Part shown: positions 50,242 through 62,314 of the stretch, piece after piece | How the letters are laid out: the number at the start of each line of letters is the position of its first letter | How positions within the stretch are numbered: the stretch's first letter is position 1 | Source: Pantoea phytobeneficialis | GTDB lineage: Bacteria > Pseudomonadota > Gammaproteobacteria > Enterobacterales > Enterobacteriaceae | NCBI RefSeq assembly: GCF_009728735.1 | Contig: NZ_CP024636.1 | Location: forward strand, 3,014,155 to 3,078,154 | DNA length: 64,000 nt | Direction of reading: 5' to 3' | Position numbers and translations under genes: made by a program | Notes under the pieces: model-generated | What the model was told of the DNA's origin: nothing | Seen by the model: the letters and a program-made list of their open reading frames with translations, nothing else | Database searches by the model: none

Positions 50242-52521
50242 ATGGACGATCAACTGAAGCAAAGCGCTCTCGATTTTCACCAGTATCCCACCCCCGGAAA
50301 AATTCAGGTGTCACCCACCAAGCCGCTGGCGACGCAGCGTGATTTGGCCCTGGCCTATTCACCCGGCGTGGCAGCCCCGTGCCTTGAAATTGCCGTGGAC
50401 CCTCTGGCGGCACATAAATACACCGCACGCGGCAACCTGGTGGCGGTGATCTCTAACGGCACTGCGGTGCTTGGCCTCGGCAATATCGGCGCGCTGGCGG
50501 GGAAGCCGGTGATGGAGGGCAAGGGCGTGTTGTTTAAGAAGTTTGCCGGTATAGACGTGTTCGATATCGAAATCGACGAACACGACCCGGATAAACTGAT
50601 TGAGGTGATTGCCGCGCTGGAACCGACTTTTGGCGGCATTAACCTTGAAGATATCAAAGCGCCGGAGTGCTTCTACATCGAGCAGAAGCTGCGCGAACGT
50701 ATGAAAATCCCGGTGTTCCACGACGATCAGCACGGCACCGCCATTATCTGTACCGCTGCGGTGCTGAACGGATTGCAGATTGTGAAAAAAGCCATCTCCG
50801 ATGTGCGGCTGGTGGTCTCGGGAGCGGGCGCTTCAGCCATCGCCTGTCTGAACCTGCTGGTAGCGCTGGGGATGCAGCGTCACAACATCGTGGCCTGCGA
50901 TTCCAAAGGCGTGATTTGGCGTGGTCGTGATGCCGAGATGGCAGAAACCAAAGCGCGGTATGCCATTGAGGACAACGGTAAACGCACGCTGGAGGAGGTG
51001 ATTGCTGGCGCGGATATTTTTCTTGGCTGCTCCGGGCCGCAGGTGCTGACGCCGGAAATGGTCAGGCAGATGGCAAAAGATCCCCTGATTCTGGCGCTGG
51101 CAAACCCGGAACCTGAAATCATGCCGCCCTTAGCCAAGGCGGTGCGGCCTGATGCCATCATCTGCACCGGACGTTCGGATTTCCCTAATCAGGTCAATAA
51201 CGTGCTGTGTTTCCCGTTTATCTTCCGTGGCGCTCTGGATGTGGGGGCTACCGCGATCAACGAAGAGATGAAACTGGCGGCGGTGCACGCCATTGCGGCG
51301 CTGGCGCAGGCGGAGCAAAGCGATGTGGTGGCGTCGGCCTATGATGATCAGGATCTGAGTTTTGGCCCGGAATATCTGATTCCGAAACCTTTTGATCCGC
51401 GTCTGATTGTGCAGATTGCGCCTGCGGTGGCGCAAGCCGCGATGAAATCTGGCGTCGCCACGCGACCGATTGAGGACTTCGATGCCTATCGCGAGAAACT
51501 CACCGAGTTTGTCTATAAAACCAACCTGTTTATGAAACCGATTTTCTCGCAGGCACGCAAAGAGCCGAAACGGGTGGTGCTGGCGGAAGGAGAAGAAGTG
51601 CGGGTGCTGCATGCCACTCAGGAACTGGTGACGCTCGGACTGGCGAAACCCATTCTGATCGGTCGTCCTAACGTAATCGCCATGCGCCTGCAAAAGCAGG
51701 GACTGAAAATCGAAGCCGGAAAAGATTTTGAGGTAGTGAACAACGAATCCGACCCGCGTTTTAAAGCCTACTGGAGCGAGTATTACCAGATTATGAAACG
51801 GCGTGGCGTTACGCCGGAGATGGCACAGCGTGCGGTGATAGGCAATCCCACCCTGATTGGGGCGATCATGGTCCATCGTGGTGAAGCCGATGCGATGATT
51901 TGCGGCACCGTTGGTGATTATCATGAACATTACGAAGTGATTGAGAAGGTGTTTGGCTTCCGTCCTGATGTACGCGTCGCCGGGGCGATGAACGCGCTAT
52001 TGCTGCCGAGCGGCAACACCTTTATTACCGACACCTACGTCAACGAAGATCCGACACCAGAACAACTGGCAGATATTACCTTGATGGCGGCGGAGACGGT
52101 GCGACGCTTTGGTATCGAACCGCGTGTGGCGCTGCTGTCGCACTCCAGCTTTGGCACCTCGAATGCGCCGGGCGCGCGCAAAATGCGTGAAGCGCTGGCA
52201 TTGATTCAGCAGCGTGCGCCGGAACTGGAGATTGACGGAGAAATGCACGGCGATGCGGCGCTGGTGGAAAATATCCGCCGGGAATTGATGCCGGACAGCC
52301 CGTTAAAAGGCACTGCCAATCTGTTGATTATGCCAAATGTTGAAGCGGCGCGTATCAGCTACAACCTGCTGCGCGTCTCCTGTTCGGAGGGGGTGACGGT
52401 TGGCCCGGTGTTGATGGGTATCAGCAAACCGGTACATGTATTAACACGTATCGCTTCGGTGCGACGCATCGTCAATATGGTGGCGCTGGCGGTGGTGGAG
52501 GCGCAGACCGAGCCGTTGTGA
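50242..52521 (+). CDS. maeB: NADP-dependent malic enzyme
   Basis: MaeB converts malate to pyruvate and carbon dioxide with NADP. It has 759 residues. The malic enzyme part (about 1-410) contains the metal and substrate segment [11 protein letters not shown] and the nucleotide fold [17 protein letters not shown] phosphotransacetylase-like domain (about 425-755), usually regulatory, follows. AGGA precedes the ATG by 6-7 bases. Here hemF follows directly; in E. coli the eut operon lies between. Confidence 0.95.
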   Translation: MDDQLKQSALDFHQYPTPGKIQVSPTKPLATQRDLALAYSPGVAAPCLEIAVDPLAAHKYTARGNLVAVISNGTAVLGLGNIGALAGKPVMEGKGVLFKKFAGIDVFDIEIDEHDPDKLIEVIAALEPTFGGINLEDIKAPECFYIEQKLRERMKIPVFHDDQHGTAIICTAAVLNGLQIVKKAISDVRLVVSGAGASAIACLNLLVALGMQRHNIVACDSKGVIWRGRDAEMAETKARYAIEDNGKRTLEEVIAGADIFLGCSGPQVLTPEMVRQMAKDPLILALANPEPEIMPPLAKAVRPDAIICTGRSDFPNQVNNVLCFPFIFRGALDVGATAINEEMKLAAVHAIAALAQAEQSDVVASAYDDQDLSFGPEYLIPKPFDPRLIVQIAPAVAQAAMKSGVATRPIEDFDAYREKLTEFVYKTNLFMKPIFSQARKEPKRVVLAEGEEVRVLHATQELVTLGLAKPILIGRPNVIAMRLQKQGLKIEAGKDFEVVNNESDPRFKAYWSEYYQIMKRRGVTPEMAQRAVIGNPTLIGAIMVHRGEADAMICGTVGDYHEHYEVIEKVFGFRPDVRVAGAMNALLLPSGNTFITDTYVNEDPTPEQLADITLMAAETVRRFGIEPRVALLSHSSFGTSNAPGARKMREALALIQQRAPELEIDGEMHGDAALVENIRRELMPDSPLKGTANLLIMPNVEAARISYNLLRVSCSEGVTVGPVLMGISKPVHVLTRIASVRRIVNMVALAVVEAQTEPL

Positions 52522-52525
52522 GATC

Positions 52526-52583
52526 GTAGCGGCGCGATTTATCGCGCGTGTTTCAAAACCTGCGCGATAAATCGCGCCGCTAC
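52526..52583. repeat. REP doublet 10 (heads outward)
   Basis: Two canonical units, GTAG from 52526 and CTAC ending at 52583, 14 bases apart, between convergent maeB and hemF. Confidence 0.92.
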
Positions 52584-52593
52584 GAAATGGCCA

Positions 52594-53520
<927 letters not shown>

Positions 53521-53552
53521 TCACTCGTTCCGGAAATTTGCCGCGATTATAC

Positions 53553-54413
53553 CTAAGCCTGACGACGATCGTACTCATCAAAGTAATTGACGATGCCATC
53601 GGCAATTGCGCTGGCGATTTTACGGCGGAACGCCGGGGTGCCGAGCAACTGCTCTTCGTGCGGGTTGGTAATAAACGAGGTCTCCACCAACACCGAAGGA
53701 ATGGATGGCGACTTCAGTACCGCAAACGCGGCCTGTTCGGTGTGCTGGCTGTGCAGATGATGCACCGGGCGAATCTGATCCAGCACATGTTTACCCAGCG
53801 TCAGGCTGTTACGAATGGTGTCGGTCTGCACCAGGTCGAACAGAATCTGGTTCAGATACTGATCCTTCGCCGCCACTTCGGCACCACCAACTTTGTCGGC
53901 ATCGTTCTCTTTTTGCGACATATAACGCGCCATCGCGCTGCTTGCTCCGCGATTCGACAAGGCGAATACTGACGCGCCATTGGCATCCGGGCTGGTGTAG
54001 CCATCGGCGTGAATAGACATAAACAGATTTGCACCGTGCTGATGGGCGATTTCAACGCGCTGATAGAGCGGAATAAAGTAGTCAGTGTCGCGTGTCAGAC
54101 GCACTTCCACCTTCGGATGATCCTGCAACAACTGACGTACGTTGTTGGCGATATCCAGCACGATATGCTTCTCTTCCGAACCTTGCTCGCCAACCGCACC
54201 GGAATCGATGCCGCCGTGACCAGGGTCGATCATCACAATACGTTTGCCGCTGCGGGCTGGGGGCGCAGGTTTGCTGTGGCGTGGCAGCATGCGTAAATCT
54301 GCGCTCTCTTCTTTGGCCTGGACCAGACGCGGTGACAGCACCGCCAGCGCCAGCCCGGACAGCAGCAGCTGACGGCGATTGGTTAAGCGTTTGAGCAGTG
54401 AAATCTTTTTCAT
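53553..54413 (-). CDS. amiA: N-acetylmuramoyl-L-alanine amidase AmiA
   Basis: AmiA is a zinc amidase of the Amidase_3 family that splits septal peptidoglycan during cell separation. From ATG 54413 it has 286 residues; AGGGA is 7 bases upstream and the TTG at 54416 is not needed. The N-terminus TNRRQLLLSGLALAVLS is a twin-arginine export signal. Zinc ligands appear in MIDPGHGG, the following EKHIVLD, and MSIHADG, and the catalytic Glu in SVLVETSFITNP. Confidence 0.95.
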   Translation of the reverse strand: MKKISLLKRLTNRRQLLLSGLALAVLSPRLVQAKEESADLRMLPRHSKPAPPARSGKRIVMIDPGHGGIDSGAVGEQGSEEKHIVLDIANNVRQLLQDHPKVEVRLTRDTDYFIPLYQRVEIAHQHGANLFMSIHADGYTSPDANGASVFALSNRGASSAMARYMSQKENDADKVGGAEVAAKDQYLNQILFDLVQTDTIRNSLTLGKHVLDQIRPVHHLHSQHTEQAAFAVLKSPSIPSVLVETSFITNPHEEQLLGTPAFRRKIASAIADGIVNYFDEYDRRQA

Positions 54414-54623
54414 CAATGAATCCCTGACAGGTAAACCTGCGAAGTGTTATAGCGTAACACCCTGTCGCGTGCGACCTCACAACTATTTCAGGGCTTTACT
54501 TTGTATTTCAGGTCGCTAACAGGAAATTTGCCGCTTTTTTCCGCCACTGAGCGGTGCAAGGTTTGCACCTGGCAAAGAATGCGTGATAATCAGCGAATTG
54601 TGGCCAACTGTAGGGTAACGCCG

Positions 54624-55049
54624 ATGGAAATCCGTTCTTTCCGCCAGGAAGATTTTGAAGAAGTGATCACGCTCTGGGAGCGTTGCGATCTGTTGCGCCC
54701 GTGGAATGACCCGGAGTTGGACATCGAACGCAAAATGAACCATGACCCGGATCTCTTCCTGATAGCTGAAGTCGGTGGCGAGGTGGTGGGGACGCTGATG
54801 GGCGGCTACGATGGTCATCGTGGTGCCGCATACTATCTGGCGGTCCACCCGGATTATCAGGGACGCGGCTTTGCCAATGCGCTGATGAACCGTCTGGAAA
54901 AGAAACTGATTGCGCGTGGCTGCCCGAAAATCCATCTGATGGTACGTGAAGAGAACGACCAGGTGGTGGCGTTCTATGAAAAGCTCGATTACGAACCGGT
55001 GGACTCGCTGCTGTTTGGTAAACGGTTGATTGAAGATCGCGAGTATTAA
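54624..55049 (+). CDS. ypeA: GNAT acetyltransferase YpeA
   Basis: This 141-residue GNAT-family protein carries the acetyl-CoA-binding pattern in [20 protein letters not shown]. It aligns with E. coli YpeA from [20 protein letters not shown], so the start is ATG 54624; the frame upstream to 54501 is not conserved. The substrate is unknown. Divergent from amiA and followed directly by yfeZ. Confidence 0.94.
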   Translation: MEIRSFRQEDFEEVITLWERCDLLRPWNDPELDIERKMNHDPDLFLIAEVGGEVVGTLMGGYDGHRGAAYYLAVHPDYQGRGFANALMNRLEKKLIARGCPKIHLMVREENDQVVAFYEKLDYEPVDSLLFGKRLIEDREY

Positions 55050-55511
55050 GTGGTCACGCTGAAATATCCACCCGAAGAATATGATGCGAAAGGGCAGCTA
55101 CGGCTGCCGTTTCTTTTCTGGTTGATCCTGTTATTGCAGGCGCGCACCTGGCTGCTGCTGGTGATGGCTGGCGCTTCACGTCAGCAGGGCAATGACCTGT
55201 TGGCGCTGTTTTATCCGGACCGGCAAAGTTTCTGGCTCGGTCTGGCGCTGGGTGTTCCGTCGGCCATCGGTTTATTACTCACCGGTTATCGCCAGCGTTG
55301 GCCCCGGGTGTGGCAAAGCTGGCGCTGGGTGTTGAGTCTGTCGCTACTGATTAACCTGTTGTGGCAGGGGGTTAATCTGTGGCAGGGCGAGATGCCTGAC
55401 TCGCCATTTCCGCTGTTGCTGACGTTGTTTGACCTGCTGGCGTTATATTGGCTGCAAACCCATCGCCGCCTGCGTGACTGTTTTTTGCCCGAACATCAGC
55501 ATCACGAATAA
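55050..55511 (+). CDS. yfeZ: inner-membrane protein YfeZ (DUF2919)
   Basis: 153 residues with about four membrane segments (near 20-42, 60-78, 92-110 and 118-136) and the typical start YPPEEYDAKGQLRLP. Function is unknown. The GTG start follows the ypeA stop with no gap, so expression is probably coupled. It is placed as in E. coli between ypeA and yfeY. Confidence 0.88.
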   Translation: MVTLKYPPEEYDAKGQLRLPFLFWLILLLQARTWLLLVMAGASRQQGNDLLALFYPDRQSFWLGLALGVPSAIGLLLTGYRQRWPRVWQSWRWVLSLSLLINLLWQGVNLWQGEMPDSPFPLLLTLFDLLALYWLQTHRRLRDCFLPEHQHHE

Positions 55512-55536
55512 ACTTTTTGTCGCTTTGCGACTCCAA
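55510..55536 (+). promoter_or_regulatory. possible sigma-E promoter of yfeY
   Basis: AAACTT (55510-55515), 16 bases, then TCCAA (55532-55536) resembles the sigma-E pattern GGAACTT and TCnAA. E. coli yfeY is a known RpoE-regulated lipoprotein gene. The -35 match is partial. Confidence 0.4.
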
Positions 55537-55574
55537 CAGGCACGCCAACCGGCAAAGAAGATCAAGGAGTTTTC

Positions 55575-56189
55575 ATGAACGTTGTTCGTCCCGCGCTGCT
55601 GGCGACGGCTCTGGTGCTGGCAGGATGTGCCAGTTCGGGTTCCTCTTCCCAGGCTGATGAAAGCCACTGGTACAACCCGCTCAGTTATCATTGGTCAGCG
55701 CTGAATCCGCTGAACTGGTTTGGTGGTTCGCTTACCGTGACGGAGCAGGGGGTAGCAGGCCTTTCCAGCAGCACCGCGATGACGCAAACTGCCATCGATA
55801 AAGCCCTGGATGGGGATTACAAATTGCGCCAGGGCATGCGCACCCAGAACGGCCAGGTGGTGGAGTTCTGGCAGGCGTTGGATGATGGCAAGGTCAAAAT
55901 GGTGATTCACGGCCAAAGCAGCGTGGAGCGTATCGAAGTCGTGGATAGCAGCGCAAAAAGTGCCGATGGCAGCAAAATCGGTGACCTGTTCAGCGCGAAA
56001 TTCAGCAAAGCTTTCGATAACTGCAAAATGGTGCCAGGCCTGGATAGCCGTGATGTTGAGTGCCGGGCACCCAACAGCCAGCACATCGCTTACATTTACA
56101 GCGGTGAATGGCACGGGCCTGAAGGTCTGATGCCGTCTGACGATACTCTGAAAAACTGGAAAATCAGTCAGATCGTCTGGCAACGGTAA
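55575..56189 (+). CDS. yfeY: RpoE-regulated lipoprotein YfeY
   Basis: 204 residues of the DUF1131 family, starting with a lipoprotein signal ending LAGC (Cys18). Conserved segments include WYNPLSYHWSALNPLNWFGG and the end GPEGLMPSDDTLKNWKISQI. The function is not known. AAGGAG precedes the ATG, and a hairpin follows the stop. Confidence 0.92.
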   Translation: MNVVRPALLATALVLAGCASSGSSSQADESHWYNPLSYHWSALNPLNWFGGSLTVTEQGVAGLSSSTAMTQTAIDKALDGDYKLRQGMRTQNGQVVEFWQALDDGKVKMVIHGQSSVERIEVVDSSAKSADGSKIGDLFSAKFSKAFDNCKMVPGLDSRDVECRAPNSQHIAYIYSGEWHGPEGLMPSDDTLKNWKISQIVWQR

Positions 56190-56203
56190 CCCTGAAAAAA
56201 GTG

Positions 56204-56226
56204 CGGTGATACGGGCTATCACCGCC
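56204..56226. terminator. hairpin between yfeY and yfeX
   Basis: GCGGTGATA and TATCACCGC form a perfect 9-pair stem with loop CGGGC. The T tract on the plus side is poor (CGCTTTCC); on the minus strand it is followed by TTTTTT. Confidence 0.5.
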
Positions 56227-56289
56227 GCTTTCCAGTATGATACGGGCGAAAAAAACGTCGTTTAACCCCCATCGCCGGAGAGCATGTCG

Positions 56290-57186
56290 ATGTCTCAATT
56301 TCAGAGCGGGATCCTGCTGGAACACCGCCGTTTCGCCATTTGGCTGGAAGCTCGTGTCACGGGCGATCTCGATGCGCTGCGTCTGGGCAGCAAAACTTTT
56401 CTGCAACACCTCGAATCACTGCAACAACAATTCACCGATGCGGGTCTGGGCGCGGTTATCGCTTTTGGCGACACGCTGTGGCGCGATTTGCACGGGACGG
56501 ATAGCGCGCCGGAGCTGAAAGCCTTTCGCGAACTGGGTAAGGGCATTGCGCCCGCAACCCAGCATGATTTGCTGATCCATATTCAGTCGCTACGCCATGA
56601 CGTTAACTTCTCCCTGGCCCAGGCGGCGCTGGTGGCTTTTGCTGACGCCGTTAGCGTTGAAGAAGAGACGCATGGCTTCCGCTGGGTGGAGGAGCGCGAT
56701 CTCTCAGGCTTCATCGATGGCACCGAGAACCCCCAGGGCGAACAGCGTCAGCAGGTGGCGATTATCGCCGATGGCCCGGATGCCGGGGGCAGCTACGTCT
56801 TCACTCAGCGTTGGGAACATAACCTGAAGCTGTGGAACCGCATGGCGGTTGAGAAGCAGGAAGCGGTGTTCGGGCGTACCAAAGTGGAAAATGAAGAGAT
56901 ACCGGGTGAGGCGCGCCCGGCGACGTCGCATCTCAGCCGTGTCGATCTCAAAGAAGAGGGAAAAGGGCTGAAGATTTTGCGTCAGAGCCTGCCTTACGGC
57001 ACCGCCAGCGGCACCCACGGCCTGTTTTTTATCGCCTACTGCAATCGTCTGTATAACATCGAACAGCAGCTGCTGAGTATGTTTGGCGAGCGTGACGGCA
57101 AAATGGACGCCATGCTGCGTTTCACCAAACCAGTGACCGGCAGCTACTATTTCGCACCGTCCCTCGACGCGTTGCAGGCGCTGTAA
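56290..57186 (+). CDS. yfeX: DyP-type porphyrinogen peroxidase YfeX
   Basis: YfeX is a cytoplasmic haem peroxidase of the dye-decolorising family. From ATG 56290 (MSQFQSGIL, 9 bases after GGAG) it has 298 residues; ATG 56284 would leave only 3. The GXXDG motif is GFIDG with D143, and the proximal haem ligand is H214 in [10 protein letters not shown]. The C-terminal [20 protein letters not shown] is typical. E. coli YfeX oxidises protoporphyrinogen; a proposed deferrochelatase role is disputed. Confidence 0.94.
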   Translation: MSQFQSGILLEHRRFAIWLEARVTGDLDALRLGSKTFLQHLESLQQQFTDAGLGAVIAFGDTLWRDLHGTDSAPELKAFRELGKGIAPATQHDLLIHIQSLRHDVNFSLAQAALVAFADAVSVEEETHGFRWVEERDLSGFIDGTENPQGEQRQQVAIIADGPDAGGSYVFTQRWEHNLKLWNRMAVEKQEAVFGRTKVENEEIPGEARPATSHLSRVDLKEEGKGLKILRQSLPYGTASGTHGLFFIAYCNRLYNIEQQLLSMFGERDGKMDAMLRFTKPVTGSYYFAPSLDALQAL

Positions 57187-57193
57187 CTCTGCT

Positions 57194-57217
57194 ACGGACG
57201 GCCACGCTGCCGTCCGT
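57194..57217 (+). terminator. hairpin after yfeX
   Basis: ACGGACGGC and GCCGTCCGT form a perfect 9-pair stem with a 6-base loop just after the stop; no T run follows. Confidence 0.5.
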
Positions 57218-57379
57218 GCCCAATCCCGCCAGCCGCATATTCTTCCCCGCCGTCTTATGCCTTTTTAGACTTTGAAATCAGCAAACGATATATAAAACCG
57301 TTACTGGTTTCCCCTGAGTTATAAATACACTGACAACATCTAATGGCATCAGCCGTAACTCCATATCTCTGGGTGCAGC

Positions 57380-58396
57380 ATGACACTTCCCGTTTTGAAA
57401 AAGTTGGTTGGCGGTATCGCGCTTTCGCTGGCAATGGCGGGTGCTGTGCAGGCGACAGAACTGCTCAACAGCTCTTATGACGTCTCGCGCGAGTTGTTTG
57501 TTGCGCTGAATGTGCCGTTTGAGCAGCAGTGGGATGCCAGCCATCCGGGTGACAAGCTGACCATTAAACAATCTCATGCCGGTTCTTCAAAACAGGCGCT
57601 GGCGATCCTGCAAGGATTGCGTGCCGATGTGGTGACTTACAATCAGGTGACGGACGTGCAGGTGCTGCATGATAAAGGCAATCTGATCCCGGCGGACTGG
57701 AAAACTCGTCTGCCGAATAACAGCTCACCGTTCTATTCCACCATGGCGTTTCTGGTGCGCAAGGGCAATCCCAAAAACATTCACGACTGGGCTGACCTGG
57801 CGCGCGATGATGTGAAGCTGGTGTTCCCCAATCCAAAAACCTCCGGTAATGGCCGTTATACCTATCTGGCTGCGTGGGGCGCGGCGGATCAGGCTGATGG
57901 TAAAGATCAGGCCGAAACCGCAGCCTTTATGACTAAATTCCTGAAGAACGTCGAAGTGTTTGATACCGGCGGTCGCGGTGCGACCACCACCTTCGCCGAG
58001 CGTGGTCTGGGGGATGTGTTGATTAGCTTTGAATCTGAAGTGAACAACATCCGTAACCAGTACGCCAAAGACGGTTATGAAGTGATTGTGCCCAAAACCA
58101 ACATCCTCGCCGAGTTCCCGGTGGCCTGGGTGGACAAAAATGTTGAGCACAATGGCACCGCCGATGCGGCGAAAGCCTACCTGAATTTTCTCTATAGCCC
58201 GGAAGCACAGAAAATTATCACCAGCTTCTACTATCGCGTAAACAACCCGCAGCTGATGGCGGAGCAGAAAAGTCGCTTCCCGCAGACGGCATTATTCAAC
58301 GTAGACGAGGCGTTCGGCGGCTGGGATAACGTGATGAAAACCCATTTCGCGTCTGGCGCTGAGCTGGACAAACTGCTGGCAGCGGGGCGCGGTTGA
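57380..58396 (+). CDS. cysP: thiosulfate/sulfate-binding periplasmic protein CysP
   Basis: CysP captures thiosulfate (and sulfate) for the CysUWA importer. It has 338 residues with a signal peptide of about 25 (ending AVQA) and the conserved [23 protein letters not shown] and [19 protein letters not shown]. It opens cysPUWA-cysM; CysB activation is expected, though I could not place a site in the 190 bases upstream. Confidence 0.96.
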   Translation: MTLPVLKKLVGGIALSLAMAGAVQATELLNSSYDVSRELFVALNVPFEQQWDASHPGDKLTIKQSHAGSSKQALAILQGLRADVVTYNQVTDVQVLHDKGNLIPADWKTRLPNNSSPFYSTMAFLVRKGNPKNIHDWADLARDDVKLVFPNPKTSGNGRYTYLAAWGAADQADGKDQAETAAFMTKFLKNVEVFDTGGRGATTTFAERGLGDVLISFESEVNNIRNQYAKDGYEVIVPKTNILAEFPVAWVDKNVEHNGTADAAKAYLNFLYSPEAQKIITSFYYRVNNPQLMAEQKSRFPQTALFNVDEAFGGWDNVMKTHFASGAELDKLLAAGRG

Positions 58397-59229
58397 TGTT
58401 TGCCTCTACGCAAAAACGGGTGCTGCCCGGATTCGGTCTCAGCCTGGGTACCAGCCTGCTGTTTACCTGCCTGATCCTGCTGCTGCCGATCAGCGCGCTG
58501 CTGATGCAGTTGTCAAAGATGACGCTGGCGCAGTACTGGGAAGTGATCACCAGTCCGCAACTGGTGGCGGCTTACAAGGTGACGCTGTTGTCTGCCGGTG
58601 TTGCCTCCATCTTCAATGCGGTGTTTGGCATGTTGATGGCGTGGATCCTGACCCGTTATCGCTTCCCTGGCCGCACGTTGCTTGATGGCCTGATGGATTT
58701 ACCGTTTGCGCTGCCTACCGCTGTCGCCGGTCTGACGCTGGCCGGGTTGTTCTCGGTCAACGGCTGGTATGGGCAATGGCTGGCGCAGTTTGATATCAAA
58801 GTTTCTTACACCTGGCTTGGTATCGCAGTGGCGATGGCCTTCACCAGCATTCCGTTTGTGGTGCGTACTGTGCAGCCGGTGCTGGAAGAGTTAGGCCCGG
58901 AATATGAAGAAGCGGCAGAAACGCTCGGGGCCACGCCGTGGCAGAGCTTCCGTCGCGTGGTGCTGCCGGAAGTCGCACCGGCGCTGCTGGCCGGGACCGC
59001 GTTGTCTTTTACCCGCAGCCTCGGCGAGTTTGGCGCGGTGATCTTTATCGCCGGTAACATCGCGTGGAAGACCGAAGTCACCTCGCTGATGATTTTCGTG
59101 CGTTTGCAGGAGTTTGATTACCCGGCCGCCAGTGCGATTGCCTCGGTGATCCTTGCCGCATCGCTGCTGCTGCTGTTCGCCATTAATACCCTGCAAAGCC
59201 GCTTTGGCCGTCGTTTAGGAGGCCACTGA
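58396..59229 (+). CDS. cysU: sulfate/thiosulfate ABC permease CysU
   Basis: One of two inner-membrane permeases of the importer. From ATG 58396 it has 277 residues, the E. coli length, with about six membrane segments and the EAA loop EELGPEYEEAAETLGATPWQ that contacts CysA. Its start overlaps the cysP stop (TGATG), and its stop overlaps cysW the same way. Confidence 0.96.
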   Translation: MFASTQKRVLPGFGLSLGTSLLFTCLILLLPISALLMQLSKMTLAQYWEVITSPQLVAAYKVTLLSAGVASIFNAVFGMLMAWILTRYRFPGRTLLDGLMDLPFALPTAVAGLTLAGLFSVNGWYGQWLAQFDIKVSYTWLGIAVAMAFTSIPFVVRTVQPVLEELGPEYEEAAETLGATPWQSFRRVVLPEVAPALLAGTALSFTRSLGEFGAVIFIAGNIAWKTEVTSLMIFVRLQEFDYPAASAIASVILAASLLLLFAINTLQSRFGRRLGGH

Positions 59230-60101
59230 TGGCAGAGATTTCGCAAATCAATCGTGTTGACCGTTCACCGATTAACTGGGGCAAATGGCTGCTGATTGGC
59301 ATTGGCGCGCTGGTTTCGCTGCTGTTGTTGGTGGTGCCGATGATCTCCATCTTTTGGGAGGCATTGGGCCAGGGGCTGGGCGGCGTCATCAGCAATCTGA
59401 AAGATGGCGACATGCTGCATGCCATCTGGCTGACGGTGATGGTGGCGTTGATTACCGTGCCGGTAAACCTGGTGTTCGGTACGCTGCTGGCGTGGCTGGT
59501 GACGCGTTTTAACTTTCCTGGTCGCCAGCTGTTGCTCACGCTGTTTGATATTCCGTTTGCCGTGTCACCGGTGGTGGCAGGCTTGATGTATCTGTTGTTC
59601 TGGGGCATCAACGGTCCGGCTGGCGGCTGGCTGGATGCGCACAATATCCAGATTATGTTTGCCTGGCCCGGTATGGTGCTGGCGACCGTTTTCGTCACCT
59701 GTCCGTTTGTGGTGCGTGAGCTGGTGCCGGTGATGCTGAGCCAGGGCAGCAATGAAGACGAAGCGGCGGTGCTGCTTGGCGCATCCGGCTGGCAGATGTT
59801 TCGCCGCGTGACGCTGCCTAACATCCGCTGGGCGCTGCTGTACGGCGTGGTACTGACCAACGCGCGTACCATCGGCGAATTTGGTGCGGTCTCGGTGGTA
59901 TCGGGATCGATTCGCGGCGAAACCTATACGTTGCCGCTTCAGGTTGAATTACTGCATCAGGATTACAACACCGTCGGTGCGTTTACCGCCGCCGCGCTGC
60001 TGACCCTGATGGCGATAGTGACACTGTTTCTGAAAAGCGTGCTGCAGTGGCGTTTAGAGCATCAGCAGAAACGCCAACAGGAGGAAAATCATGAGCATTG
60101 A
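59229..60101 (+). CDS. cysW: sulfate/thiosulfate ABC permease CysW
   Basis: The second permease, 290 residues, with about six membrane segments and an EAA loop in [19 protein letters not shown]. It overlaps cysU by one base and cysA by 11. It forms the membrane channel together with CysU. Confidence 0.96.
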   Translation: MAEISQINRVDRSPINWGKWLLIGIGALVSLLLLVVPMISIFWEALGQGLGGVISNLKDGDMLHAIWLTVMVALITVPVNLVFGTLLAWLVTRFNFPGRQLLLTLFDIPFAVSPVVAGLMYLLFWGINGPAGGWLDAHNIQIMFAWPGMVLATVFVTCPFVVRELVPVMLSQGSNEDEAAVLLGASGWQMFRRVTLPNIRWALLYGVVLTNARTIGEFGAVSVVSGSIRGETYTLPLQVELLHQDYNTVGAFTAAALLTLMAIVTLFLKSVLQWRLEHQQKRQQEENHEH

Positions 60102-61179
60102 GATTAAACAAATTAACAAAGCGTTTGGCCGTACCCCGGTGCTGAACGATATCTCTCTGGATATTCCTTCCGGCCAGATGGTGGCGCTGCTGGGGCCATC
60201 CGGTTCCGGTAAAACCACGCTGCTGCGGATTATCGCCGGACTGGAGCATCAGAACAGCGGGCAGATCTATTTTCACGGCAAAGACGTCAGCCGCATTCAT
60301 GCTCGCGATCGTCAGGTCGGTTTTGTCTTCCAGCATTATGCACTGTTCCGCCATATGACGGTGTTCGACAACATCGCCTTTGGTCTGACAGTGTTGCCGC
60401 GGCGTGAGCGTCCTTCCAGCGCCGAAATCAAACAACGGGTGACCCGCTTGTTGGAAATGGTGCAACTGGCACACCTTGCTAACCGTTTCCCGGCACAACT
60501 GTCGGGCGGCCAGAAACAGCGTGTTGCGCTGGCGCGTGCGCTGGCAGTGGAACCGCAGATTTTGCTGCTGGATGAACCCTTCGGCGCGCTGGATGCGCAG
60601 GTGCGTAAAGAACTGCGCCGCTGGCTGCGTCAGTTGCATGAAGAGTTAAAATTCACCAGCGTATTCGTCACCCATGACCAGGAAGAGGCGATGGAAGTCG
60701 CTGACCGGGTGGTAGTGATGAGTCAGGGTAACATTGAACAGGTGGGGACACCGGATGACGTGTGGCGCGATCCTGCCACCCGCTTCGTGCTGGAGTTCCT
60801 CGGTGAAGTAAATCGCTTCGACGGTGAAGTGCACGGCTCGCAGTTCCATGTCGCCGCGCATCGCTGGCCGCTGGGCTACACACCTGCCCACCAGGGCAAG
60901 GTCGAGTTGTTCCTGCGTCCGTGGGAGATTGATGTCTCGCGCCAGAGCAGCCTGGAAACCCCGTTGCCGGTGCAGGTGCTGGAAGTCAGCCCGCGTGGTC
61001 ACTTCTGGCAGTTGGTGGTGCAGCCCACTGGCTGGCAAAGCGAGCCCTTCACCCTGGTGTTTGATGGCGAGCAAACCGCACCGATTCGCGGTGAACGCCT
61101 GTTTGTTGGCCTGCAACAGGCACGACTTTACCAGGGAACAACGCCGCTGCGCGCGGTTGCCTTTGCCGAGAGCGCCTGA
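60091..61179 (+). CDS. cysA: sulfate/thiosulfate ABC ATPase CysA
   Basis: The ATPase of the importer, 362 residues. Walker A is GPSGSGKTT (near residue 35), the signature is [15 protein letters not shown], Walker B is [11 protein letters not shown] and the switch histidine is in [13 protein letters not shown]-terminal TOBE-like regulatory domain follows (from about 240). A terminator-like hairpin separates it from cysM. Confidence 0.96.
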   Translation: MSIEIKQINKAFGRTPVLNDISLDIPSGQMVALLGPSGSGKTTLLRIIAGLEHQNSGQIYFHGKDVSRIHARDRQVGFVFQHYALFRHMTVFDNIAFGLTVLPRRERPSSAEIKQRVTRLLEMVQLAHLANRFPAQLSGGQKQRVALARALAVEPQILLLDEPFGALDAQVRKELRRWLRQLHEELKFTSVFVTHDQEEAMEVADRVVVMSQGNIEQVGTPDDVWRDPATRFVLEFLGEVNRFDGEVHGSQFHVAAHRWPLGYTPAHQGKVELFLRPWEIDVSRQSSLETPLPVQVLEVSPRGHFWQLVVQPTGWQSEPFTLVFDGEQTAPIRGERLFVGLQQARLYQGTTPLRAVAFAESA

Positions 61180-61195
61180 TATTTTTGACACTCCT

Positions 61196-61225
61196 TCGGG
61201 CGGGATTTTCCCGCCCGATTTCTTT
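61196..61225 (+). terminator. hairpin between cysA and cysM
   Basis: TCGGGCGGG and CCCGCCCGA form a perfect 9-pair stem with loop ATTTT, followed by TTTCTTTG. It may reduce but not abolish readthrough into cysM. Confidence 0.75.
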
Positions 61226-61254
61226 GCCCCTCTTTCTACGCCGGGAATCTGACC

Positions 61255-62136
61255 GTGACCACACTGGAAAATACCATCGGCAACACGCCGTTGATTAAGT
61301 TGCAGCGCCTGACGCCTGACAACGGCAGCGAAATCTGGTTAAAACTGGAAGGTAACAATCCGGCGGGATCGGTAAAAGATCGCGCGGCCTGGTCGATGAT
61401 TCACCAGGCGGAATTGCGTGGCGAGATTAAACCGGGCGATACGTTGATTGAAGCCACCAGTGGCAACACCGGCATCGCGCTGGCGATGATTGCGGCGATG
61501 AAAGGCTATCGTCTGCGTTTGCTGATGCCAGATAACATGAGCCAGGAACGCCAGGATGCGATGCTTGCCTACGGGGCTGAACTGGTGCTGGTAACGCGTG
61601 AGCAGGGCATGGAAGGGGCACGCGATTTGGCGCAGGAGATGGCGGCGCGTGGAGAGGGGAGGGTACTGGATCAGTTCAACAACCCGGATAACCCACTCGG
61701 CCACTACCTGACCACCGGCCCGGAAATCTGGCAGCAGAGTCAGCAACGGATGACGCATTTTGTCTCCAGCATGGGCACCACCGGTACCATTACCGGCGTG
61801 GGACGTTACCTGCGTGAGTTTGCTCCTGCGGTGAAAATCATTGGCTTACAACCGCAGGAAGGTAGCAGCATTCCCGGTATCCGCCGCTGGCCGAGTGCCT
61901 ATCTGCCGGGGATTTTCCGTCCGGAATTGGTGGACGAGGTGATGGATATGTCTCAGCAGGAAGCCGAAGAAACCATGCGCGCGCTGGCACGGCGCGAAGG
62001 TATTTTCTGCGGTGTCAGCTCCGGTGGGGCGGTGGCAGGCGCATTACGTGTTGCCGCAGCGCAACCAGGCAGTGTGGTGGTGGCGATTATTTGCGATCGC
62101 GGCGACCGTTATCTCTCCACCGGTGTTTTCCACTAA
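61255..62136 (+). CDS. cysM: cysteine synthase B
   Basis: CysM makes cysteine from O-acetylserine and sulfide, and S-sulfocysteine from thiosulfate, which suits its place after the thiosulfate importer. It has 293 residues and a GTG start. The PLP lysine is K41 in NPAGSVKDRAA, with the phosphate loops SGNTG and MGTTGTITG. The RRWPSAYLPGIF segment fits CysM rather than CysK. Confidence 0.96.
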   Translation: MTTLENTIGNTPLIKLQRLTPDNGSEIWLKLEGNNPAGSVKDRAAWSMIHQAELRGEIKPGDTLIEATSGNTGIALAMIAAMKGYRLRLLMPDNMSQERQDAMLAYGAELVLVTREQGMEGARDLAQEMAARGEGRVLDQFNNPDNPLGHYLTTGPEIWQQSQQRMTHFVSSMGTTGTITGVGRYLREFAPAVKIIGLQPQEGSSIPGIRRWPSAYLPGIFRPELVDEVMDMSQQEAEETMRALARREGIFCGVSSGGAVAGALRVAAAQPGSVVVAIICDRGDRYLSTGVFH

Positions 62137-62157
62137 ACTATCCTCTTGTAAAAATGC

Positions 62158-62223
62158 GTAACGGCGCGATTTATCGCGCTGTTTTCCTGTGTTTTAAATT
62201 CGCGCGATAAATCGCGTCGCTAC
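62158..62223. repeat. REP doublet 11 (heads outward)
   Basis: A direct unit from GTAACGG at 62158 and an inverted unit ending GTCGCTAC at 62223, between cysM and the two-component genes. Confidence 0.9.
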
Positions 62224-62314
62224 GGAGTATCGTCACTGTAAGGATCGAGTAAAACCGGCTGCGCTCAGGACGAACTCAGGACAAAATAGCGGCAATTTTG
62301 TACGAGAGATAAAG

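Noticed and set aside
52522..52593. Loss of the eut operon between maeB and hemF as a recent deletion
   Set aside because: The junction is a clean REP doublet. Many Enterobacterales lack eut here, so this more likely reflects lineage gene content than a deletion scar.
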